From: JBGAQP01 sp044220635
Lineage (GTDB): Bacteria; Pseudomonadota; Gammaproteobacteria; Burkholderiales; Usitatibacteraceae
Length of the DNA: 64,000 nucleotides
Direction: 5' to 3'
NCBI GenBank assembly: GCA_044220635.1
Contig: JBGAQP010000021.1
Location: 10,217-74,216, forward strand
Part shown: piece by piece, positions 24,829 through 33,341 of the stretch
Layout: each line of letters starts with the position of its first letter
How positions within the stretch are numbered: the stretch's first letter is position 1
Notes under the pieces: generated by a model
Told to the model about the DNA's origin: nothing
The model's database searches: none
The model's input: the letters and a program-made list of their open reading frames with translations, nothing else
Made by a program: the position numbers and the translations under genes

Positions 24829-25910
24829 GCCGGACTCGCCCGGGCCGGGAAGTCGACCTGCGCGCTGACGCCCCGGGGAACGAGCGGGGAGACGCGCAGC
24901 TCGGCGTCGCCCCCGAACACCAGCTGCAGACGCTCGCGCAGCGCCGCGAGGCCCGTGCCCAGCCCCTCGCCCTCGCGTTGCAGGCCCACGCCGGTGTCGC
25001 GGACCTCCGCGAGGCAACGGCCGTCTTGCACCCGCACGCGGACCTCGATCCGGCCGCCTTCCTCGCTCGGGTCGATCCCGTGGCGCACGGCGTTCTCGAC
25101 CAGCGTCAGGAGCGTCGTGGGCGGGCAGCGCAGCGCCTTCGCGGCCTCGTCGACCTGCAGCGTGTACTGGAGCCGGTCGGGCATGCGCATGTGCATCAGC
25201 TCGAGATAGGCGCTCACCAGCTGCAATTCCTGCTCGAGCGTGGTGGCCGCCTCGTGCAGGCGGGGCACCGCCGCGCGCAGGTAGGCGATGAGGCTGTCGA
25301 GCACGGTCGATGCCTGCGGCGAGCCGGAAACCACCAGCTCGCGGACATTCGCCAGCGTGTTGAACAGGAAGTGGGGCTCGACCTGCGCCTGCAGCAGGCG
25401 CAGCCGCGAGTCGAGCGCCTTGCGCTCGAGCTCGCTGCGTTCGAGCTCGAAGGCCATTGCCTGTCTCTGCGCCGCGAAGTCGCGCTGGCGGAAGAGCGCC
25501 GCGACGGCCGTCCACGGCGCCACCAGCAGTCCGGTCATGGTCATCAACATGAAGCCGTTCAGGCGCAGCTCGTTGCGCCAGAACGGCGGCTGGTCGGCGC
25601 CCGTGGTCGCCAGGTAGTACGCGAGCACGGCCCAGGGCACCACGAAGGCCACGCCCAGCACCTGCAGCACCCAGCGCGCGAGCCACCGGGGCAGCCGCGC
25701 CGGCCATTGCTCGAAGATCCCGAAGGCCAGCAACGCGGCCAGCCCGATCGGCAACTCGCGGGCGGCCACGGCCCACGCCGGGACCTTCGTGAACGCGGGG
25801 CTGATGAGCAGGCCGACGAGCGCCGACACGCCGAGCGCGAGCAGGACTCGCCGCCAGCCCAGCATCAGGGCGAGGCCGCGCGGGGCCGGGGACGCGATCG
25901 CGGAAGCCAT
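24825..25910 (-). CDS. LytS/YehU-type sensor histidine kinase
   Basis: 361 residues. Four membrane helices (about 18-145), a coiled coil, then the His_kinase (PF06580-type) block with LQAQVEPHFLFNTLANVREL, where the His of the PHFLFNTL motif is the phosphorylation site. The HATPase domain has LTLVENAVRHGI and DTGVGLQREGEGLGTGLA. Forms an operon with the LytTR regulator. There is no extracytosolic domain, so the signal is probably sensed in or at the membrane. An AT-rich TAATAT on the minus strand just before the ATG (25920-25925) may be its -10 box. Confidence 0.92.
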   Translation of the reverse strand: MASAIASPAPRGLALMLGWRRVLLALGVSALVGLLISPAFTKVPAWAVAARELPIGLAALLAFGIFEQWPARLPRWLARWVLQVLGVAFVVPWAVLAYYLATTGADQPPFWRNELRLNGFMLMTMTGLLVAPWTAVAALFRQRDFAAQRQAMAFELERSELERKALDSRLRLLQAQVEPHFLFNTLANVRELVVSGSPQASTVLDSLIAYLRAAVPRLHEAATTLEQELQLVSAYLELMHMRMPDRLQYTLQVDEAAKALRCPPTTLLTLVENAVRHGIDPSEEGGRIEVRVRVQDGRCLAEVRDTGVGLQREGEGLGTGLAALRERLQLVFGGDAELRVSPLVPRGVSAQVDFPARASPA

Positions 25911-26089
25911 GGTCCGACGATATTAGCGATTCCGTGGCCGGGGTTGGACCCCGATCGGACGAGCCACGCTGCGGGATGTCCGGGCCACGAAAGGGAGCGA
26001 CGGGTTGCGGCGCCCGTCGGCCGGATGCGTGCATTGTGCGCCCGGCGGTTGGCGTATATCTTCGAGGCGCCCCTCACCGGGAGGAGACC

Positions 26090-26572
26090 ATGAAACGTTT
26101 CGCCGTCGTCGTTGGCGCTGCGCTGCTTCTGTTTGCGGCCGAGGGATACGCCGCCTACGAAGACCTGATCAAGAAGGCGTGTGGCCAGGGATTGCCGTGG
26201 AGGCTGCCCAAGCCGACCGGGGGGCTCTCGACGGTCGAGGCCCCGATCAAGCTCGACGGAACGGCGGGCCAGATGCTGACGGTCTGCAACTGCACCGCCG
26301 ATGCCGCGGGAAAGACCGCGGCCGTGTGGGTTCGGTCCTCGGCGTCGTCGGGGATCGGCACGATGCGCAGTGCCGGAAAGCCGAAGGCCGCTCCGAAACC
26401 GGATGGTGGAAAGGCCGCGGCGTCGAAGGGCGGCGAAGGCGGAACCGTCGCGCACCTGCTTCCCCCCGGCAGCTGCATCTGGGCGGGCAGCCCGACGATC
26501 GTCCTGGCGCTGGTCGACACCGACTTCGAGTCCTGGGGAACCTTCGGGCCCACCGACGCGGCGTTGAAATGA
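26090..26572 (+). CDS. Secreted hypothetical protein
   Basis: 160 residues with a clear signal peptide (MKRFAVVVGAALLLFAAEGYA) and a GAGGAG ribosome binding site. The mature part has four cysteines (KKACGQG, VCNC and SCIWAG) that could form two disulfides, and an internal Lys/Gly/Ala-rich linker (about 96-118). A TATATC at 26055-26060 may be the -10 box. It overlaps the next gene by 4 bases (ATGA). I recognise no family. Confidence 0.68.
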   Translation: MKRFAVVVGAALLLFAAEGYAAYEDLIKKACGQGLPWRLPKPTGGLSTVEAPIKLDGTAGQMLTVCNCTADAAGKTAAVWVRSSASSGIGTMRSAGKPKAAPKPDGGKAAASKGGEGGTVAHLLPPGSCIWAGSPTIVLALVDTDFESWGTFGPTDAALK

Positions 26573-26910
26573 AAGCCGAACCACCCAAGCCCGGCCGCAA
26601 GGAACAGATCGACGCATTGCTCCTCGCGCTCCCGGGCGTGAGCGCGAGGAAGTTGAACGCCCTCGACGCCTACTTCGTGGCGGACAAGATGTTCGCCTGC
26701 ATCAGCGGCAACGGCATCGGCATTCGCCTGCCCGTCGCGACCGCCACCGAGCTGCAGTTCTCGCGCGCCAACGTCGTCCCCTTCGCGCCCGGCGGCATGG
26801 CGAGCACCCGCGAGTGGATCCAGATCGACCGGGAGGATGCGGCGGAGTACGAGAAGGACCTGGAGCTCTTCCAGGCTTCGATCGATTTCGTGAAGGGCGG
26901 GCGCCGATAG
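26569..26910 (+). CDS. TfoX/Sxy N-terminal-like (MmcQ/YjbR-type) small protein
   Basis: 113 residues. The pattern LDAYFVADKMFACISGNGIG followed by IRLP resembles the TfoX N-terminal/YjbR fold, where a beta-sheet core carries a K-[ML]-F-[AG] strand and a later REWI/REWV strand (here STREWIQIDREDA). In Haemophilus and E. coli Sxy that domain regulates competence, but stand-alone small versions have no settled role. Its ATG overlaps the stop of the secreted-protein gene. The assignment is by pattern only. Confidence 0.6.
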   Translation: MKAEPPKPGRKEQIDALLLALPGVSARKLNALDAYFVADKMFACISGNGIGIRLPVATATELQFSRANVVPFAPGGMASTREWIQIDREDAAEYEKDLELFQASIDFVKGGRR

Positions 26911-26949
26911 ATCGGTGGCCAGGCGCCGGAAGCCGACCGCTTCCGCGGA

Positions 26950-28731
26950 CTACTTGACCCCCCACGAGTCGCGAAGGGTGACGGTGCGCACGAACACGGC
27001 TTCGCCCGGTTTCCCGGCAGCCATGGGGTCGATGGTGAAGTAGCCGTGGCGCTCGAACTGGAGCCGCTCTTCGGCCTTCACCTCTTTCAAGGAAGGCTCC
27101 AGGTACGCCGATATCACTCCGAGCGATTCCGGATTGAGATCGTCGAGGTATTGACCGGTCGCCTTCCCGGGATGAGCCACCTTGAACAGCCGATCGTAGA
27201 GGCGCACCTCGGCCTCGCAGGCATGAGCCGCCGAAACCCAGTGGATCGTCCCCTTCACCTTGTAGTTGTTCGCCCCCTCGGTCCCTGACTTCGAGTCGGG
27301 GTAGTAGTCGCAGTGCACCTCGGTGACTTGCCCCGAAGCGGCGTCCTTCGAGTATCCCGTGCAGCGAACGACGAAGCCGTACTTCAGCCGGACCTGGTTG
27401 CCGGGGAACAGCCGGAAGTAGCCCTTCGAGGGGACTTCCATGAAGTCCTCCCGCTCGATCCACAGTTCCTTCGAGAACGGCATCGCGCGCTTGCCCCAGT
27501 CCGGCTTCTGCGGATGGTTGGGCGCGAAGCATTCCTCGCTCTGCCCCTCGGGGTAGTTGTCGATCACGAGCTTCAACGGATCGAGCACCGCGATGCGCCG
27601 GGGCGCCACCTCGTTCAGGTGCTCGCGCATGCAATCCTCGAGCACCGAGGGGTCGATCCAGTTGTCGGCCTTGGACACACCGATTCGCTCGGCGAAGAGC
27701 CGGAAGCCCTCGGGCGTGAAGCCGCGGCGGCGCGCTCCCACCAGAGTCGGCATGCGCGGATCGTCCCACCCGTCCACGTGCCCCTCGTCCACGAGCTGCT
27801 TGAGGAAGCGCTTGCTCATGACGGTGTAGGTCATGTTGAGGCGCGAGAATTCGATCTGCTGCGGCAGCGGCCTCTGCAGGAGGTCGAGCTCCGCGAGCCT
27901 CTCCAGCACCCAGTCGTAGAACGGGCGCTGGTCCTCGAATTCCAGCGTGCAGATGGAGTGGGTGATGTTCTCGAGCGCGTCCTCGATCGGGTGCGCGTAG
28001 GTGTACATCGGGTACACGCACCACTTGTGTCCCGTCCGATGATGCTCCGCCTTCTTGATGCGGTAGATCGCGGGGTCGCGCATGTTGATGTTGGGCGAGG
28101 CCATGTCGATCTTCGCGCGCAGCACGTGCGCGCCGTCGGGATGCTTGCCGTCCCTCATCTCGCGGAAGAGCTTCAGGTTCTCCCCGGGCGAGCGGTTGCG
28201 GTAGGGCGAGTCCTTTCCCGGCTCCTGGAAGGTGCCGCGATTGCGCGCCATCTCTTCCGTCGATTGCGAATCCACGTAGGCGTGGCCCGCCTCGATCAAG
28301 GCTTCCGCGAACTCGTACATCCAGTCGAAGTAGTCGCTCGCGAAGTAGAGGTGCTCGTCGTTTCGTCCCCAGTGGAACCCGAGCCAGTGCACGGCATCGA
28401 GGATCCCGTCGACGAACTCCTGCTCCTCCTTCTCCGGGTTGGTGTCGTCGAAGCGCATGTGGCAGATGCCGCCGAACTCCTCGGCCAGGCCGAAGTTCAG
28501 GCAGATCGACTTCGCGTGCCCGATGTGGAGGTAGCCGTTGGGCTCGGGGGGGAAGCGCGTGCGCACTTTCGCGGGGTCGAGGTGCGCGCCCTGGTGCGTG
28601 GCGAGGGGCCCGGGCTTCCCGCCCCAGCGGCGGGCCGAATACTTGCCGCTCTCGAGGTCGGCCTCGATGCGCTGCTTGATGAAGTTGGTGACGTGGGCGC
28701 TCTCGGGGGCGCCTTTCGAATCGTTGGGCAT
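26950..28731 (-). CDS. glnS: Glutaminyl-tRNA synthetase
   Basis: 593 residues, class I synthetase that charges tRNA-Gln directly. The HIGH motif is in EPNGYLHIGHAKSICLNFGL (His69 to His72), the amino-acid site block is MRFDDTNPEKEEQEFVDGI, and the KMSKR equivalent is VMSKRFLKQL. The C-terminal anticodon-binding barrels (WIEREDFMEVP, RLFPGNQVRLKYGFVV) are complete, and length matches E. coli GlnRS plus a short N-terminal extension. Presence of GlnRS means glutamine tRNA is charged directly, as in beta- and gammaproteobacteria. Stand-alone gene: convergent with the TfoX-like gene and divergent from the NGWG-repeat protein. Confidence 0.97.
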   Translation of the reverse strand: MPNDSKGAPESAHVTNFIKQRIEADLESGKYSARRWGGKPGPLATHQGAHLDPAKVRTRFPPEPNGYLHIGHAKSICLNFGLAEEFGGICHMRFDDTNPEKEEQEFVDGILDAVHWLGFHWGRNDEHLYFASDYFDWMYEFAEALIEAGHAYVDSQSTEEMARNRGTFQEPGKDSPYRNRSPGENLKLFREMRDGKHPDGAHVLRAKIDMASPNINMRDPAIYRIKKAEHHRTGHKWCVYPMYTYAHPIEDALENITHSICTLEFEDQRPFYDWVLERLAELDLLQRPLPQQIEFSRLNMTYTVMSKRFLKQLVDEGHVDGWDDPRMPTLVGARRRGFTPEGFRLFAERIGVSKADNWIDPSVLEDCMREHLNEVAPRRIAVLDPLKLVIDNYPEGQSEECFAPNHPQKPDWGKRAMPFSKELWIEREDFMEVPSKGYFRLFPGNQVRLKYGFVVRCTGYSKDAASGQVTEVHCDYYPDSKSGTEGANNYKVKGTIHWVSAAHACEAEVRLYDRLFKVAHPGKATGQYLDDLNPESLGVISAYLEPSLKEVKAEERLQFERHGYFTIDPMAAGKPGEAVFVRTVTLRDSWGVK

Positions 28732-28814
28732 TGCGGTTCCGGCCTTTGTGCAGTGCGGAAAAGGCTATTTTGGCCGATTCCGGGTCGAAGCAGGGAATTC
28801 GGTACTCTGTCGGC

Positions 28815-30182
28815 ATGATTCGTTCGCTCCTCCTGCTGATCGCCCTGATCCCGGCCGCGGTGGCCCACGCCGCCACCGTCGCGCAGGCGGTGACGCCGCC
28901 ACGCACGAGCGTCGAGGGCGGCCAGTCGCAGGTCTTCTCCGCGCGCTTCCTCACGGCCACGGGCCAGCCCGCCGCGGGGGAGATGGTCACCTTCACCAAC
29001 GACGCCTGCGGGTTCTTCTCCAACGGCGCGCTTTTCATGACGGTGCCGGCGGACGCGAACGGGGTCGCCTCGGTGAGCTTCACCGCGTTCACCTCGGGCG
29101 GCGTCACCTGCTTCGTGAACGCCACCGCCGGGGCGAGCGTCTCGTTCCACGTCGTCACCTATCGCCAGGACCAGCTCTCGATCGCGGTCGGCACCGCGGT
29201 CCTCTTCTCGCCGCAGGCGCCCACCGAGATCGAGGTCTCGGTCCGCATGGGCGTCACGGTGCTCTACGAGGCCGAGGTCTCGGCGCGCCTCGTTCCCGGC
29301 GCCTCGAACGCGGCGCTCGCGCCCGCGAGCGCGAGCACCGGGCAGTCCGGCAAGGTCGCCTTCCAGCTCACGCCCGAGCGGATCGAGGGCGAATACGAGG
29401 TCGAGGTCGCCTTCAAGGGCCTCACGCGCCGCATCGCCGTCTTCTACAGCAACGCCGGGCGCCCGTACCAGGACCTCTGGTGGGCGGGCGAGGCGGAGAA
29501 CGGCTGGGGCATGAGCATCGTGCAGCACGGCGAGACGCTCTTCTCGGTGATCTACGCCTACGACGCGGCGGGCCGTCCCGTGTGGTACGTGATGCCGGGA
29601 GGCACGTGGAACGCGACGCGGACGGCCTACACGGGAGCGCTCTACACGCCCGCGAGCGCGCCGTACTATGCCTACGACGCCACGCGCCTCGTCGTCGGAC
29701 CCTCCGTGGGAACAGCCACGCTCACCTTCTCGGGAACGAACGACGCGTTCCTCGACTACGCGATCGGCGGCGCGACGGGCCGGAAGGCGATCGTCCGCCA
29801 GCCCTTCGGCACCTTCGGGCTCACGCCGCGCCCCGGCGTCGGCGACCTGTGGTGGGGCGGCGAGCGCCAGAACGGCTGGGGCATCGCGGTGCTCAAGCAG
29901 TTTGGCGCGCTCTTCGCGGTCTGGCTCACCTACGACGCGACCGGGGCGCCGACGTGGTTCGCCATGCCCGCGGGCCAGTGGACCGACGCGAGCACCTGGG
30001 AGGGGCGCGTATATCGCACGGCGGGCTCGCCCTGGGCGGGCGCGGCCTACAGCGCCGCGGCGCTGCGCGTGACCGATGTCGGGAGCTTCCGCATGCGCGT
30101 GATCGGCACCACGGGCATCACCTTCGACTACGCGATCGAGGGGCGCTCGGGTACGCTCGACCTCACGCGCCAGCCGTTCTAG
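28815..30182 (+). CDS. Secreted protein with Ig-like domains and two NGWG repeats
   Basis: 455 residues. Signal peptide (MIRSLLLLIALIPAAVAHAA), then two bacterial-Ig-like parts (about 25-115 and 115-215; one disulfide pair likely from NDACGFF and VTCFVN). Two copies of a roughly 110-residue module follow: DLWWAGEAENGWGMSIVQHG at about 220 and DLWWGGERQNGWGIAVLKQF at about 345. Each continues LF.V.(Y/L)TYDA.G.P.W(Y/F).MP.G.W and closes with (I/L)xRQPF. Modules of this type are repeated in secreted proteins of environmental proteobacteria; function unknown, possibly surface binding. Paralogous to 34950-36806. Its stop shares the CTAG with the stop of the convergent gene. Confidence 0.72.
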   Translation: MIRSLLLLIALIPAAVAHAATVAQAVTPPRTSVEGGQSQVFSARFLTATGQPAAGEMVTFTNDACGFFSNGALFMTVPADANGVASVSFTAFTSGGVTCFVNATAGASVSFHVVTYRQDQLSIAVGTAVLFSPQAPTEIEVSVRMGVTVLYEAEVSARLVPGASNAALAPASASTGQSGKVAFQLTPERIEGEYEVEVAFKGLTRRIAVFYSNAGRPYQDLWWAGEAENGWGMSIVQHGETLFSVIYAYDAAGRPVWYVMPGGTWNATRTAYTGALYTPASAPYYAYDATRLVVGPSVGTATLTFSGTNDAFLDYAIGGATGRKAIVRQPFGTFGLTPRPGVGDLWWGGERQNGWGIAVLKQFGALFAVWLTYDATGAPTWFAMPAGQWTDASTWEGRVYRTAGSPWAGAAYSAAALRVTDVGSFRMRVIGTTGITFDYAIEGRSGTLDLTRQPF

Positions 30183-30955
30183 GGCTTCGCGAGCCGCGCG
30201 CGCAAGTCGCGGACCGTGGCGAAGGGGCCGTCGAGCTTCGTCGCGGCGAACTTGAGCGTCGCGTGGGAACCCTTCTTCATTTCCGAGGGGCCGAAGCGCC
30301 AGGCGCTCCAGCCGGCGAGGCTCGCGGAATCGTCCAATTTCCGGTCCCTGGCCGCACCTCCCGCGGTGCCCGCGAAGGTCCAGCGCCGCCGCGCGCCGCC
30401 CTTGGCTTCCGAGCTCGCCTCGACCTCGAGGTCGAAGGCGACGCTCGCCGCGTCCACGCGCCGCACCGTGCCCTTGAGCGACCACGGCGCGCCGAACTGC
30501 GCGTTCGAGGTGGAAGTGGAGACCACGAGCGGCATCTTGTCGTTGCGGTGCTGCACCGCGTGCTTCGCCGTCACCGAGGCCGGCCCCCGGGGCATCGCCG
30601 CGTCCAGGAGCTGCGTGAGGATCTTCAGGTTCAGCACGGCGACGTCGAGCGGGTCGATCTCGAAGCCCTTCTCGGGCTCGAAGCCGCGCGTCGCGATCGC
30701 CTCCCCGCCGACGAGCAGCATCGAGCCCTTCGTGCGCCCCTTCGGGCCCGGCGTGTCGAGCTCGAGCGCGAGGTCGGAGGCGTCCGCGAACGCGCGGTAC
30801 TTCCACGTCCCGGTCGCCCCCTCGGGCGTCTTCACGGCGAGCGTGTAATCGGCGAGCTCCGCCCAGGGCGAGGCGCGCACCGCGTGCGGGTTGGCTTGCG
30901 CGAACGCGCCCAGGGGAACGAGGAGGACGGCGGCGAGCAGTGGTCGGATTCCCAT
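30179..30955 (-). CDS. Secreted hypothetical protein (DUF3108-like size and layout)
   Basis: 258 residues with a signal peptide (GIRPLLAAVLLVPLGAFAQA). The rest is rich in beta-strand-like alternation (TLAVKTPEGATGTWKYRAF, ALELDTPGPKGRTKGSMLLV). It looks like a single-domain periplasmic protein of the size of DUF3108-type envelope proteins, but I cannot assign a family. The start at 30955 is chosen for the signal peptide; a longer reading would use an ATG inside the palindromic element at 30978-30999. Its stop overlaps the stop of the convergent gene by 4 bases. Confidence 0.6.
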   Translation of the reverse strand: MGIRPLLAAVLLVPLGAFAQANPHAVRASPWAELADYTLAVKTPEGATGTWKYRAFADASDLALELDTPGPKGRTKGSMLLVGGEAIATRGFEPEKGFEIDPLDVAVLNLKILTQLLDAAMPRGPASVTAKHAVQHRNDKMPLVVSTSTSNAQFGAPWSLKGTVRRVDAASVAFDLEVEASSEAKGGARRRWTFAGTAGGAARDRKLDDSASLAGWSAWRFGPSEMKKGSHATLKFAATKLDGPFATVRDLRARLAKP

Positions 30956-30977
30956 GGCGCCGCCATTGTAATTGCAG

Positions 30978-31055
30978 AAAATGGGGACAGTCCCCATTTA
31001 TCGTTTGTAACTTGGACTGCTACCGGCGAAGGGGACAGTTCGCGCCGGGAGACTG
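30978..31055. repeat. GGGGACAGTCCCC element, copy 1 (left half intact, right half degenerate)
   Basis: AAAATGGGGACAGTCCCCATTT at 30978-30999 is the same 13-bp palindrome with A/T flanks seen in two complete copies further on. TGTAAC follows at about 31006, as in the other copies. The right arm is decayed: only GGGGACAGT (31031-31039) and GACTGTAATCTGTGT (31051 on) remain recognisable. The element lies between divergent genes, so it could also influence their transcription. Confidence 0.7.
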
Positions 31056-31095
31056 TAATCTGTGTCGCAGGCCACGAGAGAGGTCCGACCCCCGC

Positions 31096-31899
31096 TTGAA
31101 GAAGACCTACAACGTCGAGCACTGGTACGAGCACGGGGCGATGCGCCCGCCGGGGCTGGTGCGCCTCGCGCTGGAGTGGCGCGCGCCCTGGGAATACGGG
31201 GCGATGCTCGCGGCGCGTCCGCTGCTCGGGATGGGGCCGCGGGGCGACGGCCACCCGGTGCTGCTGTTTCCGGGGTTCATGGCGAGCGATGCCACCACCG
31301 CGCCGCTGCGCGGTTTCCTGAAGGACATGGGCTACGCGCCCTACGGCTGGGGGCACGGCGTCAACAAGGGCCCGCGCGAGGGCGTGCTCGAGGCCTGCCG
31401 CAAGCGGTTGAAGGAGCTCTCCCGGCGCCACAAGCGCAAGGTCTCGCTCATCGGCTGGAGCCTCGGCGGGCTCTACGCGCGCGAGCTCGCGAAGGAATTC
31501 CCGAAGCTCGTGCGCCTCGTGATCACGCTTGGCACGCCCTTCACGGGCCACCCCAAGGCCTCGAACGCCTGGCGCCTCTACGAGAAGGTCACGGGCCACA
31601 AGATCGGCGCGCCGGAGCTGCACGAGCCGCTGCGCATCCCGCCGCCCCTGCCCACCACCTCGATCTTCAGCCGCTCGGACGGGATCGTCGCCTGGCAGTG
31701 CAGCGTCGAGAAGGAAGGGACGATCCACGAGAACATCGAGGTCGTGGCGAGCCACCTGGGCCTGGGCTTCAACCCGCTCGCCTGGCACGCGATCGCCGAC
31801 CGCCTCGCGCAGCCCGAGGGCGAATGGAAGCGCTTCGACCGCGAGAGCGGCGCGCGTCCCCTGCTCTACCGCGACCCCGCGCGCACGGGCTGGTTCTAG
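31096..31899 (+). CDS. Alpha/beta hydrolase, lipase-like
   Basis: 267 residues. The strand leading to the oxyanion hole is HPVLLFPGFMASDATT. The nucleophile elbow is SLIGWSLGGLYARELA (GxSxG). The Asp is probably in SIFSRSDGIVAW and the His in VVASHLGLGFNP. The pattern fits PGAP1/esterase-like lipases. No signal peptide. The start is a TTG (31096) after a GAGAGG stretch; the first ATG in frame (31141) would remove the conserved-looking HWYEHGAM. Eight bases before the next alpha/beta hydrolase gene, so probably one transcript. Confidence 0.8.
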   Translation: MKKTYNVEHWYEHGAMRPPGLVRLALEWRAPWEYGAMLAARPLLGMGPRGDGHPVLLFPGFMASDATTAPLRGFLKDMGYAPYGWGHGVNKGPREGVLEACRKRLKELSRRHKRKVSLIGWSLGGLYARELAKEFPKLVRLVITLGTPFTGHPKASNAWRLYEKVTGHKIGAPELHEPLRIPPPLPTTSIFSRSDGIVAWQCSVEKEGTIHENIEVVASHLGLGFNPLAWHAIADRLAQPEGEWKRFDRESGARPLLYRDPARTGWF

Positions 31900-31906
31900 C
31901 GCCGCG

Positions 31907-32803
31907 ATGCCCACCGCCGAGGCGAACGGGCTCGCGATCGCCTACGAGACGAGTGGCGAAACCGGCGCGACGCCGCTGGTGCTGGTGATGGGGCTGGGAA
32001 TGCCCCTCGTCTACTGGCCCGACGCTTTCGTGGACGCGCTCGCCGCGAAGGGCTTTCGCGTCGTCTCCTTCGACAATCGCGACTGCGGGCTTTCGCAGAA
32101 GCTCGCCGACGTCGCCCTGCCCAACGTCTTCCTCTCGATCGGCAAGGCACTCCTGGGCCTCCGGGTGAGCGCACCCTATGCGCTCGAGGACATGGCCGAC
32201 GACACCGCCGGCCTCATGGACGCGCTCGGCATCGCGCGCGCGCACGTGGTGGGCGCCTCGATGGGCGGGATGATCGCGCAGGCGCTCGCCGCGCGGCACC
32301 CGGAGCGCGTGCTGAGCCTCACCTCGATCATGTCCACGAGCGGCAATCCGCGGGTGTCGCTCGGGCGGCCGGCGGCGTTGCGCGCGATCCTGCGCCCGCC
32401 GCCGGACCCGCGGGACGTCGAGGCGGTCACGGAGCACCTCGTCCACGTGCTCGGGGTGATCGGCAGCCCCGGCTACCCGACCGAGCCCTGGCTGCTGCGC
32501 GCGGTCTGCGAGCGCGTGGCGCGCCGCGGCTACAGCCCCCAAGGGGTGCTGCGACAGCTCTTCGCGATCATGGCCTCGGGCGACCGGCGCGCCGATCTCG
32601 CGAAGGTTCGCGCGCCGACCCTCGTGATCCACGGGCGCGAGGACCCGCTGCTGCGCGTCGCGGCGAGCCGCGACATCGCCCGCCACATCCCGGGCGCCAA
32701 GCTCGTGGAGATCCCGGGCATGGGCCACGACCTGCCGCCGGGCCTCGTCGCGCCCGTGGCCACCGCGATCGCCGAGCACTGCCGCGCGGCCGAGGGGGCC
32801 TGA
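31907..32803 (+). CDS. Alpha/beta hydrolase
   Basis: 298 residues. Motifs: substrate-side LVLVMGLGMPLVYWPD, RVVSFDNRDCGLS, nucleophile elbow HVVGASMGGMIAQALAA (Ser in GASMGG), acid in LVIHGREDPLL, and His in IPGMGHDLPPG. This is a soluble esterase/hydrolase of the group that includes DhmA-like and carboxylesterase proteins; the substrate cannot be inferred. Directly downstream of another hydrolase gene. No signal peptide. Confidence 0.87.
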   Translation: MPTAEANGLAIAYETSGETGATPLVLVMGLGMPLVYWPDAFVDALAAKGFRVVSFDNRDCGLSQKLADVALPNVFLSIGKALLGLRVSAPYALEDMADDTAGLMDALGIARAHVVGASMGGMIAQALAARHPERVLSLTSIMSTSGNPRVSLGRPAALRAILRPPPDPRDVEAVTEHLVHVLGVIGSPGYPTEPWLLRAVCERVARRGYSPQGVLRQLFAIMASGDRRADLAKVRAPTLVIHGREDPLLRVAASRDIARHIPGAKLVEIPGMGHDLPPGLVAPVATAIAEHCRAAEGA

Positions 32804-32865
32804 TTCCCGCGCTTCGCTTGAGCTTGCGCAACTCCCGCCGCGGCCGGGGCCGGAGAATCCCGTAC

Positions 32866-33240
32866 ATGGAAGCGAGAAGGGCCGGCGGGGCGTGGCTCGC
32901 CGCCGTCCTGGCGGCGGCGCTCCTCATCGCGCTCGCGCCCGCGGCCTTCGCGGAGGCCGACGAGTTCGACTACGTCATCGCCGTCTCCGGTCATCGCTTC
33001 AACCCCGAGTCGGTCACCGTCATCGCGGGCCGCAAGCTGCGGCTCTACATCGACAACCAGGATCCGACGGTCGAGGTGTTCACGAGCAAGGTCCTGGGCG
33101 TGCGCAAGGCCGTCGGCGGGCGCTCCCACGCGACGATCGAACTCGGCCCGCTGAAGCCCGGCGAGTACGCGTTTCGCGGAGAGCTCCACCGCAAAAGCGC
33201 GAAGGGCGTGATCGTCGCGATCGAGCTGCAGCAGCGCTGA
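32866..33240 (+). CDS. Periplasmic cupredoxin-like protein
   Basis: 124 residues: signal peptide (about 1-30, ending PAAFAEA) and a cupredoxin-type beta-barrel with FDYVIAVSGHRFNPESVTVI, LYIDNQDPTVEVF and LKPGEYAFRGELH. Such small proteins accompany EfeO- or FTR1-type iron uptake and other periplasmic redox systems, but none is adjacent here. The type-1 copper ligands are not all evident: there is no Cys, and the C-terminal position has His. A type-1 copper site is therefore unlikely. GGAGA lies before the ATG at 32866. Confidence 0.77.
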   Translation: MEARRAGGAWLAAVLAAALLIALAPAAFAEADEFDYVIAVSGHRFNPESVTVIAGRKLRLYIDNQDPTVEVFTSKVLGVRKAVGGRSHATIELGPLKPGEYAFRGELHRKSAKGVIVAIELQQR

Positions 33241-33341
33241 TCGGCGGAAACATCCCGAAACAAGTGTCCGGGTCACGGCAAAGGCCGCGAAACGTTCCTC
33301 GGGAATAGTGGGCGCCGTGTCCACACCCCAAGGAGGAACCC

